NCBI RefSeq assembly: GCF_963259705.1
Contig: NC_081848.1
Span: 54,459,408 to 54,523,407, forward strand
Direction: 5' to 3'
Length of the DNA stretch: 64,000 bases
DNA from: Myotis daubentonii
Taxonomy: Eukaryota; Chordata; Mammalia; Chiroptera; Vespertilionidae
Both the position numbers and the translations under genes were made by a program. The notes below the pieces were generated by a model. That model saw nothing but the letters and a program-made list of their open reading frames with translations, made no database searches and was not told the origin of the DNA. Shown here piece after piece: positions 23,621-36,139 of the stretch. Position 1 is the stretch's first letter. Every line of letters begins with the position of its first letter.

Positions 23621-24777
23621 TCCTATCTAATAAAACAGAAAAATGGTAATTGGCGTACGACGATACCCTTTTCATTGGCTAATCAGGGCTATATGCAAAT
23701 TAACTGCCAACTAAGATTGGCAGTTAACTGCCAACAAGATGGTGGTTAATTTGCATATGTAGGCACAATGCAGGGAGGCGAAAGGGAAAGCAGGAAGAAG
23801 CCCCCTGCCACTGACAGTGATCAGAAACCCAGGGGGGAGCTAAGAGCTGGGGGGCAGCCATGATAGGAGAATCAGGCGCGCCTTTGCCGCCCTGGCCAGT
23901 GATAGCAGGAAGTAGGGGTGGAGCCAGCGATGGGAGCTGGGCATGGTCAAAGCTGGCAGTCCCAGGAGCTAGGGGTCCCTTGCCTGGGCCTAAAGCGAAG
24001 CCCACGATCGCGGGGCCGCTGCAGCTGCGGATCCCCACTGCCCGGGCCGGACGCCTAGGCCAGAGGTGTTAGGCCTGGCAAGGGGCGGAGCCTGCAACCA
24101 CGGGGAGCTGGGGGTCCCCTGCCCAGGCCTGACACCTCTGCCAGAGGCCTCAGGCCTGGTCAAGGGGCCGATCCGGTGATTGGTGATCGGAGGGTGATGA
24201 GGGTCAACTCCTCTGGCCGAGGCATCAGGCCTGGGTGGGGGGCGGAGCCGGGGATTGGGGGGATATGATGGTCCCCTTGCCCAGGCCTGAAGCCTGGGTC
24301 AGAGGCATCAGGCTTGGGCGGGGGGTGGAGCAAGCGATCAGAAGGAGATGGGGGTCCCCTGCCCAGGCATGATTCCTGGGCCAGAGGCCTCAGGCCTGGG
24401 CGGGGGCCAGAGCCAGTGATCAGGGGGAGATGGGGGTCCCCTGTCCAAGCCTGACACCTCTGGCAGAGGCGTCAGACCTGGGCAAGGGGCCGATCAGGCG
24501 ATCGGAGGGTGATGGGGGTCTATGCCTCTGGCCGAGGCATCAGGCCTGGGCTGGGGGCAGAACCAGTGATGGGGGGAAATGAGGGTCCCCTGCCCAGGCC
24601 TGACGCCTCTGTCAGAGGCGTCAGGCCTGGGCAAGGGGCCGATCCTGCGATTGGAGGGTGATGGGGGTCAACACCTGAGGGCTCCCAGTATGTGAGAGGG
24701 GGCAGGCTGGGCTGAGGGACACTCCCCCCCCCCCCCACACACACACAGTGCACGAATTTCGTGCACTGGGCCCCTAG
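23621..24777 (+). mobile_element. HeliBat-type non-autonomous Helitron, 1.16 kb
   Basis: Starts TCCTATCTAATAAAACAG after A (23620) and ends CTAG (24774-24777) before T. The 3-prime hairpin GTGCACGAATTTCGTGCAC lies at 24749-24768 or adjacent, preceded by C-run and AC repeats. The interior is GC-rich with repeated modules such as CCCAGGCCTGACACCTCTG and GCCAGAGGCCTCAGGCCTGG. Same family as 42351-43062 and 52371-53590, but one arm of a large palindrome is missing (see findings). Open frames on either strand are low-complexity and not genes. Confidence 0.93.
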
Positions 24778-27700
24778 TATATATATAAAGAGTAAGTGCG
24801 GTCTAATGGCTAAGATGATTAAATCCACATAAACAAATTAGAAAATTCTCCACTTAGAAAATGTTACACCTAGAAATTCATTCTTGAATTGTATGAAAAA
24901 ATTTTCAAATAGCTCTATGAACCTGAACTATAATTTAGAAGGCAGAATCAACTAAAGGACCATAAAAATTATATGGAATAAGCAATTATACAGGAAACAT
25001 TTCAAAGGAATTTGTTGTTGTATCAACCCTTTCTAACATTACCCTCTTCAAATAAAATTGAATTATATGCCAAGACACTATAATCAGAGAACAGGTTCTA
25101 ATGCTTAATTGCCCAAAGAAATAACTGCCAAAGGAGTTACAGTTGATTGGCCAACTCATTATGCCACTAAAGCTTTTTTAAGGAGGATGTTCTATACTTT
25201 TCATTCCAAAATCCATTCTTTGATTGAATTTCAAAAATTTAAGAAAATGACCTTGATGTTTTCCCTATAGACTAATCTAGAGCAGTTCTCTCAACATTTT
25301 TAAATTTATGCCTTCTACCTAGCTTTGTCACTTTATATTGTGTACACCTCCACTAGCCAAAATTTCATTTAACTGATTCATTTTCTAGATTTTGTTTTAA
25401 AAAATAATAAGTGTATTGAATAAGCTTTTACAAGCTACAAGTAACACCATTTGAGATTTCTGCTCTACCACCTGTCAAACACAATTTTAATTAAGTTAAA
25501 CAGGTATTTGCAGCTTGTTTCTATTACATCTACTAATGTAAAACAAAGTTGATAAATTTTAAACTACTCATTGACTTTAAAAAATAATATATTCCTACCA
25601 TCTTATTGACACATCTATAGCATATTCCTTAATCTCTTTCAAAAATGTTGATAGGGTTCCTTTCTATCTAAATATTGAATGTGCTATAATTCTAGCAGTG
25701 CTCAACTATCATACACCAATAACATTTTTTTTTTATATATCGCATGACAAAGACAATTTACCTGATCACCTTTCTGGCAACAATAACAGATAAAAATCTC
25801 CTGATTTACTTGATATTTTGTCTTTTAATTTGTTTACTATTAGCTATTCCCCCAACACCTACATAGTAGATCCTCAACAAATACTTGTTAAAAGAATTAT
25901 ATTATGCAAGTTCATTCACATAATTCATCATACAAATTAGAAATTAGAAGTAAGAAATTCACTTCTTAAGTGAAAGGAGGCACTGCTAATTAGCACATCA
26001 AGAACATAGGTGTAAACTAGGACAATTTCAGGTAAACCAGAACATGTAAGTACCCTAGTCATAACTTATTCTCATTTAATGTCAGTTTCTGACCAATAAA
26101 ATTATATAAAAAGAATCCTATAGTTGATAAACTTCATAAAAATTCTATGATATAAATTTTAAATTATTAGTAAGCTTGAAATATTGGTGACACAATTCTA
26201 CAGAATAATTAGGCTTAATTTATCACTACTGAAAACATGTAGAAACGTATAATATGTAAATATAAACTGAAATAAATATATATTACATATATTGTATATA
26301 CATATTTTTATATAGACCTATTATTTACAGAAAACCTAACAATGTAATCTTGATTTCATGAAGCTTATACAAATGCTCCTATCTTCCAAGTATTCTAAAG
26401 AGAAAATGTTAACTTAACATTTGTAAAATAGTCAATCCATTTTCCATGAACTGTAATTCTCAATTAATGGGATATTAACACCATGCTAATTTTTCCCATT
26501 TTAGAAAAGACAAACTTATAATTTTACTTAGTAATTAACCAAATAACACAAAAATGCTCATGTAAAAACAATTAGAATATCTAAATCTTACATTATATCA
26601 TTATGAATTTTAATATTGATATTAAGTACACATTTGTCTTTCATATGATGAAAATATAGGCACATAAATCAATGAAAAACATATATGCTTCTGAAGATTC
26701 TAAGGCCTTGGGTTATATACATAATGAAACAATAATGAAAATTATTGTTAAGGAATATTAATGGAAAGTCCTGTCTAGCACAAGAACAGTAAAATAAAAA
26801 CTTTCTCACTTTATTTTAAGTAGAAAATCCAGCCAAATATTTGGAAATCTAGACAAGATTTACATTCAACAAAAGCTATAGAGTCAATGGCCTTAGAATA
26901 TACTCCATGGGAAATGTATTTCCCTCAGTTCTACAAAAACAGTATTAGGAAATCTACATGCCTAAAATTATTCCAGAGAGTTTATAGTCAAGTATCTAGG
27001 AAATTACCAGCAACATTGTTTACCCAATTTCTTACTAATATGGAAAAATAAATAATTCAAAAATTCTACTAATAGAAGTATAAACCCACAGATACCTCCA
27101 GAAATGAGCTACATTTTAGTCTTGTTATATTTTCAAGCTTATTCATAGTAATTACTAAAGACTATCTACAATTAAAAAATTGAATATAAACTCAGTGAAA
27201 ATAAAAAGGCACTGTGAAAGCAAGTAAATACTAAACTGCAAGAAAACCTATTAAATGTGACTTGGGAAAAGGGGCTCTGCCATTCCTGGAGCTTTCCAGG
27301 CACTGCTTTATAGAGATACCTGAGTTATGTTGTAACAGTGTTAGTTCATAGTAGTAAAAACTACATCAAAGGCAATAGAAATGGGTTCTGTGGGGTTTTT
27401 TTAAAAACAAAAAAGGAAAAAAAGTCTAAAATACTAAAGTGATCATCAATTAAGAATTTTCAGGACTGCACAGATCCAAAATCATTAAGTCACTATAATC
27501 CAATATAATTAAATAGATAATTGGTGTGAATTTAGAAGAAAATTCATTTAAACAATAAATGTTAATATTTGTATAAAATTAGTTTCCCAACATCTTTCTA
27601 TAAGCAAAGCATAAATTAGCCAAATCAGAGCAGAAGAAAAAGAAGGAGCAAATGCCAGTCAAGCATGTATCAGTCTTCTTTGGGGCAAGGAGATGAGGGA

Positions 27701-28430
27701 AACAACTCTCCCAAGAAGATTCACAAGTTAGAGTTTTTGGCCAATGTATTCTAGGTAATAAAACAGACTTTGGATTCAGGCAAAACGCTTCCAAGTTTTA
27801 ATTATCATTGCAACAAAACAAAGACAAGTGAGTTCCTGGGTTATCAGACATGTTACATTCAAAGGTAAACACTTAAATCCAGCCATGAGCTAAATATAAA
27901 CATCTGAAGTAGCTGCTGTTTGGAATTATCTGTGCAACTTAGAGCACTGGCAATCAAGAGTTGCCTACATATACTCCTTTGTTCCCTCCATTTGTTCACA
28001 TGGACTGGATAATGAAGAGCAGCTTAGCTCTCTTAGAAAGAGCCAAGAAGAATTTTATCTGGCAACTCAAGAAATACAAGGCAGAGATCATCAGCAAGGG
28101 TGAGGTGATATTATTATTACTATCATTCATTTCATTATCATTACAAAATAAAAACCACAGTAGAAATTCTACCATGTTAGTAACTTTACCAAAATTAAGA
28201 TATAAAGCAAGTTATTATCCAGTAATAGGCTACTCATTTTAGCTTTCTTTATGAGTTAGTAAAGTGATAAAAATCTACCATAAAAATGGCCTTAGTTAGC
28301 TATGCCAAAATGTGTTTATAAAGTTATTAAATATTTAGTTTGTATAAGTTGAGTATTACATCAGTAATAAGATTGTCCAGCTAATCTGCACATGAAAATA
28401 AGTCAAATATAATAATCAAAACAAGACAAA
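24778..28430. other. AT-rich intron with no recognised element
   Basis: Very AT-rich SOX6 intron. I see no transposon, RNA gene or coding sequence. Near 25848-25895 is a short L2-like CCTACATAGTAGATCCTCAA stretch. The frame at 27579-27794 and that at 27961-28242 look like chance. Confidence 0.6.
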
Positions 28431-28437
28431 AAGTACT

Positions 28438-28610
28438 AGAAAGTGTTTTCATATACATTAGGATTTTGAGCCTTAAAACCATCTCTTAAGTAAGGCAGAT
28501 GTTATTAAACACCATCACCAGCTCACAAAGGAAGTAAAAAACAGAGAGAGCACAAGACTTACCTAAAATACACAGCCAGAATTTAAACATTTAAACCCTA
28601 ACTTCAATCC
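28438..28610 (-). mobile_element. MIR-like relic
   Basis: AGCCTTAAAACCATCTCTTA, a CACCAGCTCACAAAGGAAGT segment and CACAAGACTTACCTAAAATA correspond to reverse-oriented MIR. Confidence 0.5.
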
Positions 28611-28780
28611 TATTTCCCTTTCCACTTAAAAAATAGCTTTTTCTTTTAGACTGATATTGTGAGAATAAATTTTCTTATCTTGAAGTTTTACAGTTCTTAT
28701 TAACATCAAACTAACAATGTGCTTATTTTCCCCAGCCTGAAGTCCCAGATTGACCCCAAAGACAAAACTGGAAGGAGAGG

Positions 28781-28806
28781 GTGTGTGTGTGTGTGTGTGT
28801 GTGTGC
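28781..28806. repeat. (GT)n microsatellite
   Basis: Thirteen GT units ending in GCGCGC. Confidence 0.95.
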
Positions 28807-29503
28807 GCGCCAAACATGTCCATCGCCAAATGTATTTCCCAATTGAAATATTTAAAAAAAAAACAGTTGTTACAAAGTTCAGTGCATATCTGAGCTTTCT
28901 AGGGGGGGAAGGGAGCTTTATTTAAAAACTTGTGTTTTTCCCAATCAACCCAGCTTATTTGTTCCCCATTATTTTCCATCACTAGCTCTACCACAATTAA
29001 TCACATCTAAAAGTGATCTTTAACAAGTTTTCTTATCTATTACAAATAATTTGAAATATCTTTTTGTGAGTATGCTTATTTAAATATGCATAAACTCAGA
29101 AATCAATATTGCAAAGAATTAAAAAAAAATCAACTAATTCCAAATTAGGAAGCTGAAAGCTAGAAGCTGAAAGTGATATGCATGATGTCGTATAGTTAAT
29201 TACTTATTGGCAGAGTTTAGACTAGAACCTAGAAGTCTTGGTTCTCAGTTAAAAACTCTTTCTGCTGTTACATGCCACCTCTTTAAATCTACTTTAAATC
29301 TTACAGAAGATAGTTTATTTGGATAATCATTTTCCTCAATCCACTTATGAAGCAACATGGATTCTTTACTTATTTTAGCATATTCTCAATTTTCCTCAAG
29401 TTTATTATGTAAGCTAACATGAAATAACAAATGACAGAAGCAACCAACAGGAAAATATTTTAAGAAACACAACTTGTACAATGATACTAAGACTTTCACT
29501 CTG

Positions 29504-29755
29504 TTTTGTTTTGTTAAACCTCACACGAGGATATTTTTCCATCGACTTTTAGGGACAGTGAAAGAGAGAGGGAAAGACAGAGAGAGACATCCACATGAGA
29601 GGAACACATTGATTGGTTGCCTCCTGCACACCTCAACCAGGGCTTGGGCTGGGGAGGAACCTGCAACCAATGTGCGTGCCCTTGACCAGAATGGAACCTG
29701 GGACCCTTTGGTCCACAGGTCAATGCTCTATCCACTGAGCTAAACCAGCTAGGGC
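29504..29755 (-). mobile_element. Ves SINE with 17-bp target duplication
   Basis: Reverse-oriented Ves SINE. CTAAGACTTTCACTCTG occurs at 29487-29503 and again at 29756-29772. The SINE head GGCCCTAGCTGGTTTAGCTC lies at the right. Open frames on both strands here are translated SINE. Confidence 0.95.
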
Positions 29756-30269
29756 CTAAGACTTTCACTCTGGAACTTCAGCATATGAGTTTTCATATGT
29801 GCTGGTTTACGAAAATTAATCATAGTTTAAATGATACTTTTGCAGAAATAGCAAGTCAGGATGTTTTATAGTGAAAACCATTACATGTGGACTTTGAAAG
29901 ATTTCAGTGTCCGCGAGTAATCAAATTTAACAACAAAAATATTATGGGCCACACAAATCTTTGCATTTCATTGTCCCACGTATTTGAAAACCCGAATACT
30001 CCAAGTCATTATTTCCTTTAAATATGAGCAAGAGCTATAGAAACAACACCAATCTAAGTTCCTCAGGAAACAAGGTGTCATAACAACAACAAAAAAGTGA
30101 TAAAGAAAAATTAGTGGCATTTAGGAATTGTAGGAAAGCAGACATGCTGAAAGGTCTAAAAATGTAACAGACAAAACATTCAAAATGAAGCCAGAAAAAT
30201 GACAGAAGTATGTACGCATATTTAGTAAGGGTTTCTTGTTTGTTGTTTGTTAGCATACAGAAGTGACAT

Positions 30270-30670
30270 AGTGAAAAGTTACTGGTATGTAAACCTGGAG
30301 ATCTGGACTCTAGTTTCAGTTCTGCTGCCTTGTACAAGCAGCTCTCTGCCTCCATTTCCCCACATGTAAAATGAGGGTGTTGGACTGGATCAGTGGTTGG
30401 CAAACTGCGGCTCACGAGCCACATGCGGCTCTTTGGCCCCTTGAGTGTGGCTCTTCCACAAAATAATGGCTTCTGTGCATGGGCCATGAAGTTTCAATCA
30501 CACTGTACGTGCACGCCCACACGTGGTATTCTGTGGAAGAGCCACACCCAAGGGGCCAAAGAGCCGCATGTGGCTCGCAAGCTGCAGTTTGCCGACCACT
30601 GGACTAGAGCATCTATAAGGACACTCGAGTTCTGGGATAATACTAGCAATGTTCCTTGAGTGTAGATTCT
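30270..30670 (+). mobile_element. MIR-type relic split by a hAT
   Basis: The left part has GGAGATCTGGACTCTAGTTT and CATTTCCCCACATGTAAAAT; the right part has GACTAGAGCATCTATAAGGA. Together they read as one MIR-family SINE (the usual GGACTAGATGATCTCTAAGG region) with a hAT inserted. Confidence 0.6.
30391..30601 (+). mobile_element. Non-autonomous hAT element
   Basis: Inverted ends CAGTGGTTGGCAAACTGCGG and GCTGCAGTTTGCCGACCACTG with longer arms (GCCACATGCGGCTCTTTGGC). Flanks GACTGGAT (30383-30390) and GACTAGAG (30602-30609) are a 6/8 match, consistent with an aged 8-bp duplication. Confidence 0.88.
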
Positions 30671-30889
30671 CAGCAATTTTAAATTTATATGGAAATCATT
30701 CAATCTTATCTATATTTATAAAAATCATTACTATCTTGGTAGCATGAGAAAAATCATCTATGTTACCAAAAACTATGAATAAATATAAACATATTGTATA
30801 CATACACATATACTAATTAGGTTAATTTTATATATTAATTTACAAGTCAGCATTAACTTTTCAGATTTGATTTTTTAAAATCTTTATTC

Positions 30890-30965
30890 TTGAACTTATT
30901 TATTACAGAGGGGAAATGGGAGATATTGTAATACTATTAACAATAAGAAATATATTTTAAAAATA
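30890..30965 (+). mobile_element. Short L1 3-prime tail
   Basis: GATATTGTAATACTATTAAC followed by AATAAGAAATATATTTTAAA resembles the 3-prime end of bat L1. A similar tail is at 48940-49018. Confidence 0.5.
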
Positions 30966-31269
30966 TTACCTATGTCCCTTCAGATGTGATTTTTTAGTTA
31001 ATTTTTAAAGTAAACTTACTGAATTTAAAAAATCTTTTTATCTTAAAATATATGATATTATGTTAATATTAGTTTTTCCAGCAAGCTCACTAATTCACAA
31101 AATAAATCTTTATTTCTTTATGTTTACAAAAGAAAAAATTCTACTGGAATAAAAGCAGAATATATAAAGTCACATCATTCTGTAAATGAGGAAATATAAC
31201 TTTTAATGTTTTTACCGTATTTATCACAGTTTTACTTGTAAGTTCACTAAGTTTTGTTTGTATTTTAAT

Positions 31270-31520
31270 AATAATCAGATTGAGGAAGCAGTATTGTGAC
31301 ATGTTTAAAAGCATGGGCTATGGAGCCAGATGGCCTAGTTTTAAATCTCAGCTCTACCACTTCCTAGGGCTATAACTTTGATCTAATTTATCTCGTATAT
31401 AAAATTGGAATTGTAACTGGGTGCTGTACAGATCAAGTGGGTTATTACAAATTAATAGATGTGAAGTACTCAGGACAGAGCTTTTATAATAAATACCCAA
31501 TAAATACTTGTCATCATAGT
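31270..31520 (+). mobile_element. MIR SINE relic, nearly full length
   Basis: AAAGCATGGGCTATGGAGCC, AGATGGCCTAGTTTTAAATC, TCAGCTCTACCACTTCCTAG and the final CCCAATAAATACTTGTCATC follow forward MIR order. Confidence 0.75.
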
Positions 31521-31679
31521 CACATAATGTGTATGTTAAAATCCATTTTAGAATCAATGAAGAACAAAAGTTACATGACATAGAAATATTATGATACATT
31601 TTATTTCAAAAGTTGAATAAAGTCCTAAAATCAAAAACACTTTCATTGACTATAAAACATCACAGTATTCCAACCTCCT

Positions 31680-33190
31680 GAAAATTGGAAATTCAGGCAC
31701 TACGGATATCATCATCTCACTCCCCTAGTTAAACTCTTCAATGACTCTCCACTAATAAACTCTATTAGTTCCACTAATGGAACTTCCATAATAAAATCTT
31801 AAATGAAAGGGGAGAGATTCAGAGTTGATGAATCATTCTTGTGCCAGGATGGTGGAGTAACCCTAACTACACAGGCACAGAAGTTCCTGCACTGGGGCCA
31901 TTCTAGACCTTTCCCTATCTACTTCTTTATCTGGCTCTTCATTCATATCCTTCACAATACATCAGTAATAGTAAGTAAAGTCTTTTCTTCAGTTCCATGA
32001 ACCATTATAGCAGGTAATCAAAGCTGAGGAGGGGGTCTTGGGAACCCCCAATTTTCAGCCAAGTTAGACAGAAGTGTGGGTAACATGGGGACCAACAACT
32101 TGTGACTGATGTCTGAAATGAGAGGCTGTCCTGTGGGATTAAGCTTTTAACCTGTGGAGGAGAAGTCTGTGCTAATGCTGGGTAGTTAGTGTCAAAAGTG
32201 AATTAAATTATAAAACACCCACTTGATGTCCACTGAGAACTGGAGAATTGTTTGGTATGTAAAACTCACATCTCAGATGCATTTTGAGAAAGTTTTTTGT
32301 AGCAGAGTAAAAGAAAATAAAGTTAAAGAAAAAAGAAGGGGCCTTTGGGGTCATCATAGAGACTTTGGTCTTTACTCAAATTAATATGGGGATCCATGAG
32401 AGGGTTTTTGAGCAAAGAAGTGATATAATTTAACTCATATTTTTTAAAGTGTCAGTATAACTTCTGTGTGGCAAACAGATTGCATGGAGACAAAGGATAT
32501 CAGCTAAGAGGCTATTGGAATAATCCAGACAGGAGAGATTGCTGACTGGGATCAAGGTAATGTCAGTGGCACAGTTCAACAGGATAATTTGAGGAGAGTT
32601 AAATAAACTATTTACAAAGACATATGACAAGGTTTAAGGAAAACAACAAGGGATAGTTACAGGATGAAGCTGTTATCCTACCTACGCCTGAAGAATAAGA
32701 GGAGATATGGTTCTTGGAACCTGGAGATTGGAGTTGTACAGAGAAGGTCATGAAAGTGTCAAAACCAACCTACAGCAATGTGGACAAGAAGGAGTTGATG
32801 GGAGGGAGAGGACATAAACCTCACTCTCCTCCAACTCTCCCTGGTGCCTCTCATTGGTCGAAGCCAATTAGAAGTCGAAGAGGAAGGAAACTCCTATGCA
32901 ACCCCTGCCAGTTGGGCACCCAGAAGCCAGAGTGAGTGTGGAAAGCATAGAGAAGGGCAAATGGAAAACATGTCCCCTGGTGAGGAATCAGGTTGATTTC
33001 AAGGTTTGTGACCTAAGCACCTAGAAAGACAGAGCTGCCATTTACTGGATGGGAAAGAAAATCAACGGTTCTGTTTTGACATGTTAAATTGAAGTGTCTG
33101 AGTAGAATTGTGCATTAGAAAATTGTATATATAAATTAGGACCTCAAAAAGCAGTCTGGAAATACAAATATTAACCCTAATAGTCATGGA
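31680..33190. repeat. Stack of ancient mammalian repeats, including an LTR-like part
   Basis: 31680-31760 resembles L2 (CTCACTCCCCTAGTTAAACT). 31803-32290 resembles an old retroviral-type LTR family: AGGATGGTGGAGTAACC, AGGAGGGGGTCTTGGGAACC, TTTTAACCTGTGGAGG and ACTGGAGAATTGTTTGGTAT. 32340-33180 matches another old repeat (GAGGCTATTGGAATAATCCA, GTTTGTGACCTAAGCACC, CTGCCATTTACTGGATGGGA), with a foreign segment near 32818-32930. Exact family names are not assigned. Confidence 0.45.
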
Positions 33191-33330
33191 TTTGAGATAC
33201 TAGAGAAAATGTGGCATTGATCTATCAATGCAAATGATTCTCTTTCTTCTAGAGATAATCCTTTTTATTTACTTTGAAGGGAAAAGAATAACATATTTTA
33301 ATCAGTTCATCTTTAGCATACTCTAAAGTA
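33190..33330 (+). repeat. Unassigned repeat, copy A
   Basis: ATGCAAATGATTCTCTTTCT and TTTACTTTGAAGGGAAAAGA align by eye with copy B at 35398-35530, so both are old copies of one interspersed repeat or of a local duplication. Confidence 0.45.
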
Positions 33331-33354
33331 TGAGCTGAAAAAATTATTATAATT

Positions 33355-33475
33355 ATCCCTGTATGCTGCTATAGACTGGGAGCTCCTTATAGGCGGGGAC
33401 CATTTCTTAATCATCTTTGTATTCCCAATACCTAGCTATAAAAGACTTCCAAAAATGTTTGAGAGATGAGTGAAT
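33355..33475 (+). mobile_element. L2 3-prime end relic
   Basis: GACTGGGAGCTCCTTATAGG, CATCTTTGTATTCCCAATAC and GAGAGATGAGTGAATGG match the well-known L2 3-prime end. Confidence 0.7.
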
Positions 33476-33667
33476 GGATAAAAATATAAATTAATGAAAA
33501 TAGGGTTGGGATTTGTAAGGTGTCCCCAAGGCGCTATCTGAAATACCACATTAATGAGAGAAAGTTTTGTTTTTGTAAAAAGAACCTCTTCCAGTTGACC
33601 GAAGACTCAGATATCCTCACACATTCTGTGACAGGAAATCTCAGAGGCCAAGAGCCACACTTTAAAC

Positions 33668-33857
33668 CAGGGGTAGGGAATCTTTTTTCTGCTGGGCCAT
33701 TTGGATATTTATATCATTTGAGGGCCATCAACTTAAAAATTAGGCTGCTATATTTGGTCAAACATTTCATTAACTCACCCTTGATGCCTTGGTGAGGGCA
33801 GACCAAATGATTTCACAGGCCTTATACGGCCTGCAAGCCGGACGTTCCCCACCCCTG
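33668..33857 (+). mobile_element. Non-autonomous hAT, second family
   Basis: Ends CAGGGGTAGGGAATCTTTTT and GACGTTCCCCACCCCTG are inverted. Interior has GGCCATTTGGATATTTATAT and ATATTTGGTCAAACATTTCA. Flanks CTTTAAAC and ATTTATAC match at 5-6 of 8 positions. The same family is at 36677-36881 in reverse. Confidence 0.85.
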
Positions 33858-34263
33858 ATTTATACAAAGGAGACTTAGGAAACTTTGAAAGCTCCTCTTG
33901 GTAGAGCAAAGAATAAGCGCCATAGACAGTGTGAGAAAAGCCGGTGATCTAGAACCAGATGATAGCAAATCACATTTGTCTCTTTGTTTCCCATGCCCCT
34001 AAGGCAGAGCCTGCTTTTATTTTCTGATATTTATTATAATAAAGTTAGTGTTTATCATTTCAATACCCATTTTCACACTATTACTACATGTGAGAAAATA
34101 ACTCGATTTTCACATGTTCTCAGATATACAAATTATATTATATGGCAAATATATAATTTTGTGTCATTTTTATTTGATATGAAATGTATAAATTCATACA
34201 TGTTGATATATATAGCTCTTATTTATTTTGACTGTTTATTTTAACATTTGCTATTATAAAAAA

Positions 34264-34966
34264 CTAGAGGCCCAGTACACGAAATTCATGCATGGGGGCT
34301 TGGTCCCCTCAGCCCAGCCTGCACCCTCTCCAATCTGGGACCCCTCAGGGGATGTCTGACAGCTGATTTAAGTGGCAATTGGACATCCCTCTCACAATCC
34401 TGGACCACTGGCTCCTAATCGCTCACCTGCATACCTGCCTGGTTGCCTGCCTCTAACTGCCCCCGCCCCCCGCCAGCCTGATTGCCCCTCACTGCCTCTG
34501 TGTGCCAGCATGATCACCCCTAACTGCCCCCCCCACTGGCCTGGTCACCCCTCACTGTGCCCCCGGCCAGCCTAATCACCCCCAACTGCCCCCCCCCCCG
34601 CTGGCCTGGTCACCCCTAACTACCCACCCACCAGCCTGGTTGCCCCCAAGCACCCCCCCTGCTGGCCTGGTTGTCCCCAACTGCCCCCCCCTGACGGCCT
34701 GGTCGCCCCACGTAGCCTTCTTGTTCAGTCATTTGGTCATCCCTCACTAACCCTTCTGCCAGCCTGGTCGCCCCACGCAGCCTGCTTGTTCAGTCATTTG
34801 GTCATCCCTCACTAACCCTTCTGCCAGCCTGGTCACCCCACGCAGCCTGCTTGTTCAGTTGTTTGGTCGGTCGTTCCTCACTAACCCTCCTGCTGGCCTG
34901 GTCATGGGCAGCCATCTTGTGAGAGTGTGAGTGTTAATTTTTATATTACCTCTTTATTACATAGGA
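34264..34966 (-). mobile_element. HeliBat-type Helitron with ~65-bp internal repeats
   Basis: Minus strand: starts TCCTATGTAATAAAGAGG after A, ends CTAG (34267-34264) before T, with a 3-prime hairpin related to CATGCATGAATTTCGTGTAC. It contains about three ~65-bp units built on CGCAGCCTGCTTGTTCAGTC (about 34690-34900) and shorter C-rich units at 34440-34690. Confidence 0.9.
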
Positions 34967-35397
34967 TACTACAGTGAATATTCTTGTACACGTGCAAGAA
35001 TTTCTTCATAGAATATGTGTATTTTTAACTTTGATAGATAAGACTAAGTTATTCTCAAAGTAAGTGTATAAACTTGTACTCCCACAAGTAGCTTGTGAGA
35101 ATTCCAGCTTCTCACACTTAATTTTTGTCAATCTGATGAGTGTAAAAATTGTATTTTATTGTTGCTTTAATTTCCATTTCCCTGTTTCTCATGCATCCTC
35201 TTCTATGAATTGCCCATTTAATTTTGAACCAATGTTGATTCAACAAGCTATGTCTATCACATGTATTTTGGTTGTATATCAGTGACCAGGTCTGTTCAAA
35301 TACCTTCACACCAAGTAAAAAAGCAGTAATTCTGAACAAGGGGATCCTGGATTTTTCTCCAGGAGCCAGCAAATGTAGTGGTGGTGACTCTCACATG

Positions 35398-35530
35398 GGT
35401 TTAGGATATCAGAGGAAAATGTTAGATAGTGACGTAAATGCAAATGGTTCTCTCTTTCTCTGAGAGTTTAATTTACTTTGACAGGGGGGAATAAAAACTA
35501 ACATTTTACTCCGCTGTCCTTAGCATGTTT
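35398..35530 (+). repeat. Unassigned repeat, copy B
   Basis: ATGCAAATGGTTCTCTCTTT, then TTTACTTTGACAGGGGGGAA and TCCTTAGCATG parallel copy A at 33190-33330. Confidence 0.45.
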
Positions 35531-36139
35531 AATCTCTGTCTCTCTTCCAGTCTTCCCCTGTGTGTGTTTTTATCTCTCTCTGACATAAACTTACACACAA
35601 AATCTGTTAAATACAATGAAAAGTGCATACATAAAATGTGTATTAAATACAATGCAAAAATGACACTTGAAATAGGAAGCTGCCTCATTGACAAATTAAT
35701 GAAAAATAAAAGGATCAATTTTCCCATCAGCCATCAGTAAAGATAAGAAATTTTCAAGTAACCTAATATGCTTCACAATGCACATAGTATTCATGTGAGA
35801 AAAACATGTTAATATAATTTCATCAGTTTTATACATAATTTGTGATTCATTTCAATATCAAAAGATTTTGATAGATCTTCCTCAGTGGGGGAAAAAACAC
35901 TATATTTATTGCAACAGTTAAAAATTATGAACACCAATTTCAAAACTAATTTCATATAATAGAGTTTTTCCAACAAAATCCTGTTTTAAGGAATCTCACT
36001 AAATTTGACATAATATTATTTCTTGGCTTCTTTAACATCCACTGTCAGATGTCTTGTTATAGATACTTGTAGATTCTACATTTCAACAGCATTAGAACAC
36101 TCCAAAAGGCGTAGCCTTTTAGGACTATTACAATATAGA

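Noticed and set aside
30035..30487. 150-codon open frame on the minus strand
   Set aside because: Overlaps a MIR and a hAT element; composition does not resemble a protein-coding gene.
34360..34900. Possible CRISPR-like or spacer-repeat array
   Set aside because: Irregular C-rich and ~65-bp direct repeats inside a Helitron, with similar units and no distinct spacers; eukaryotic context.
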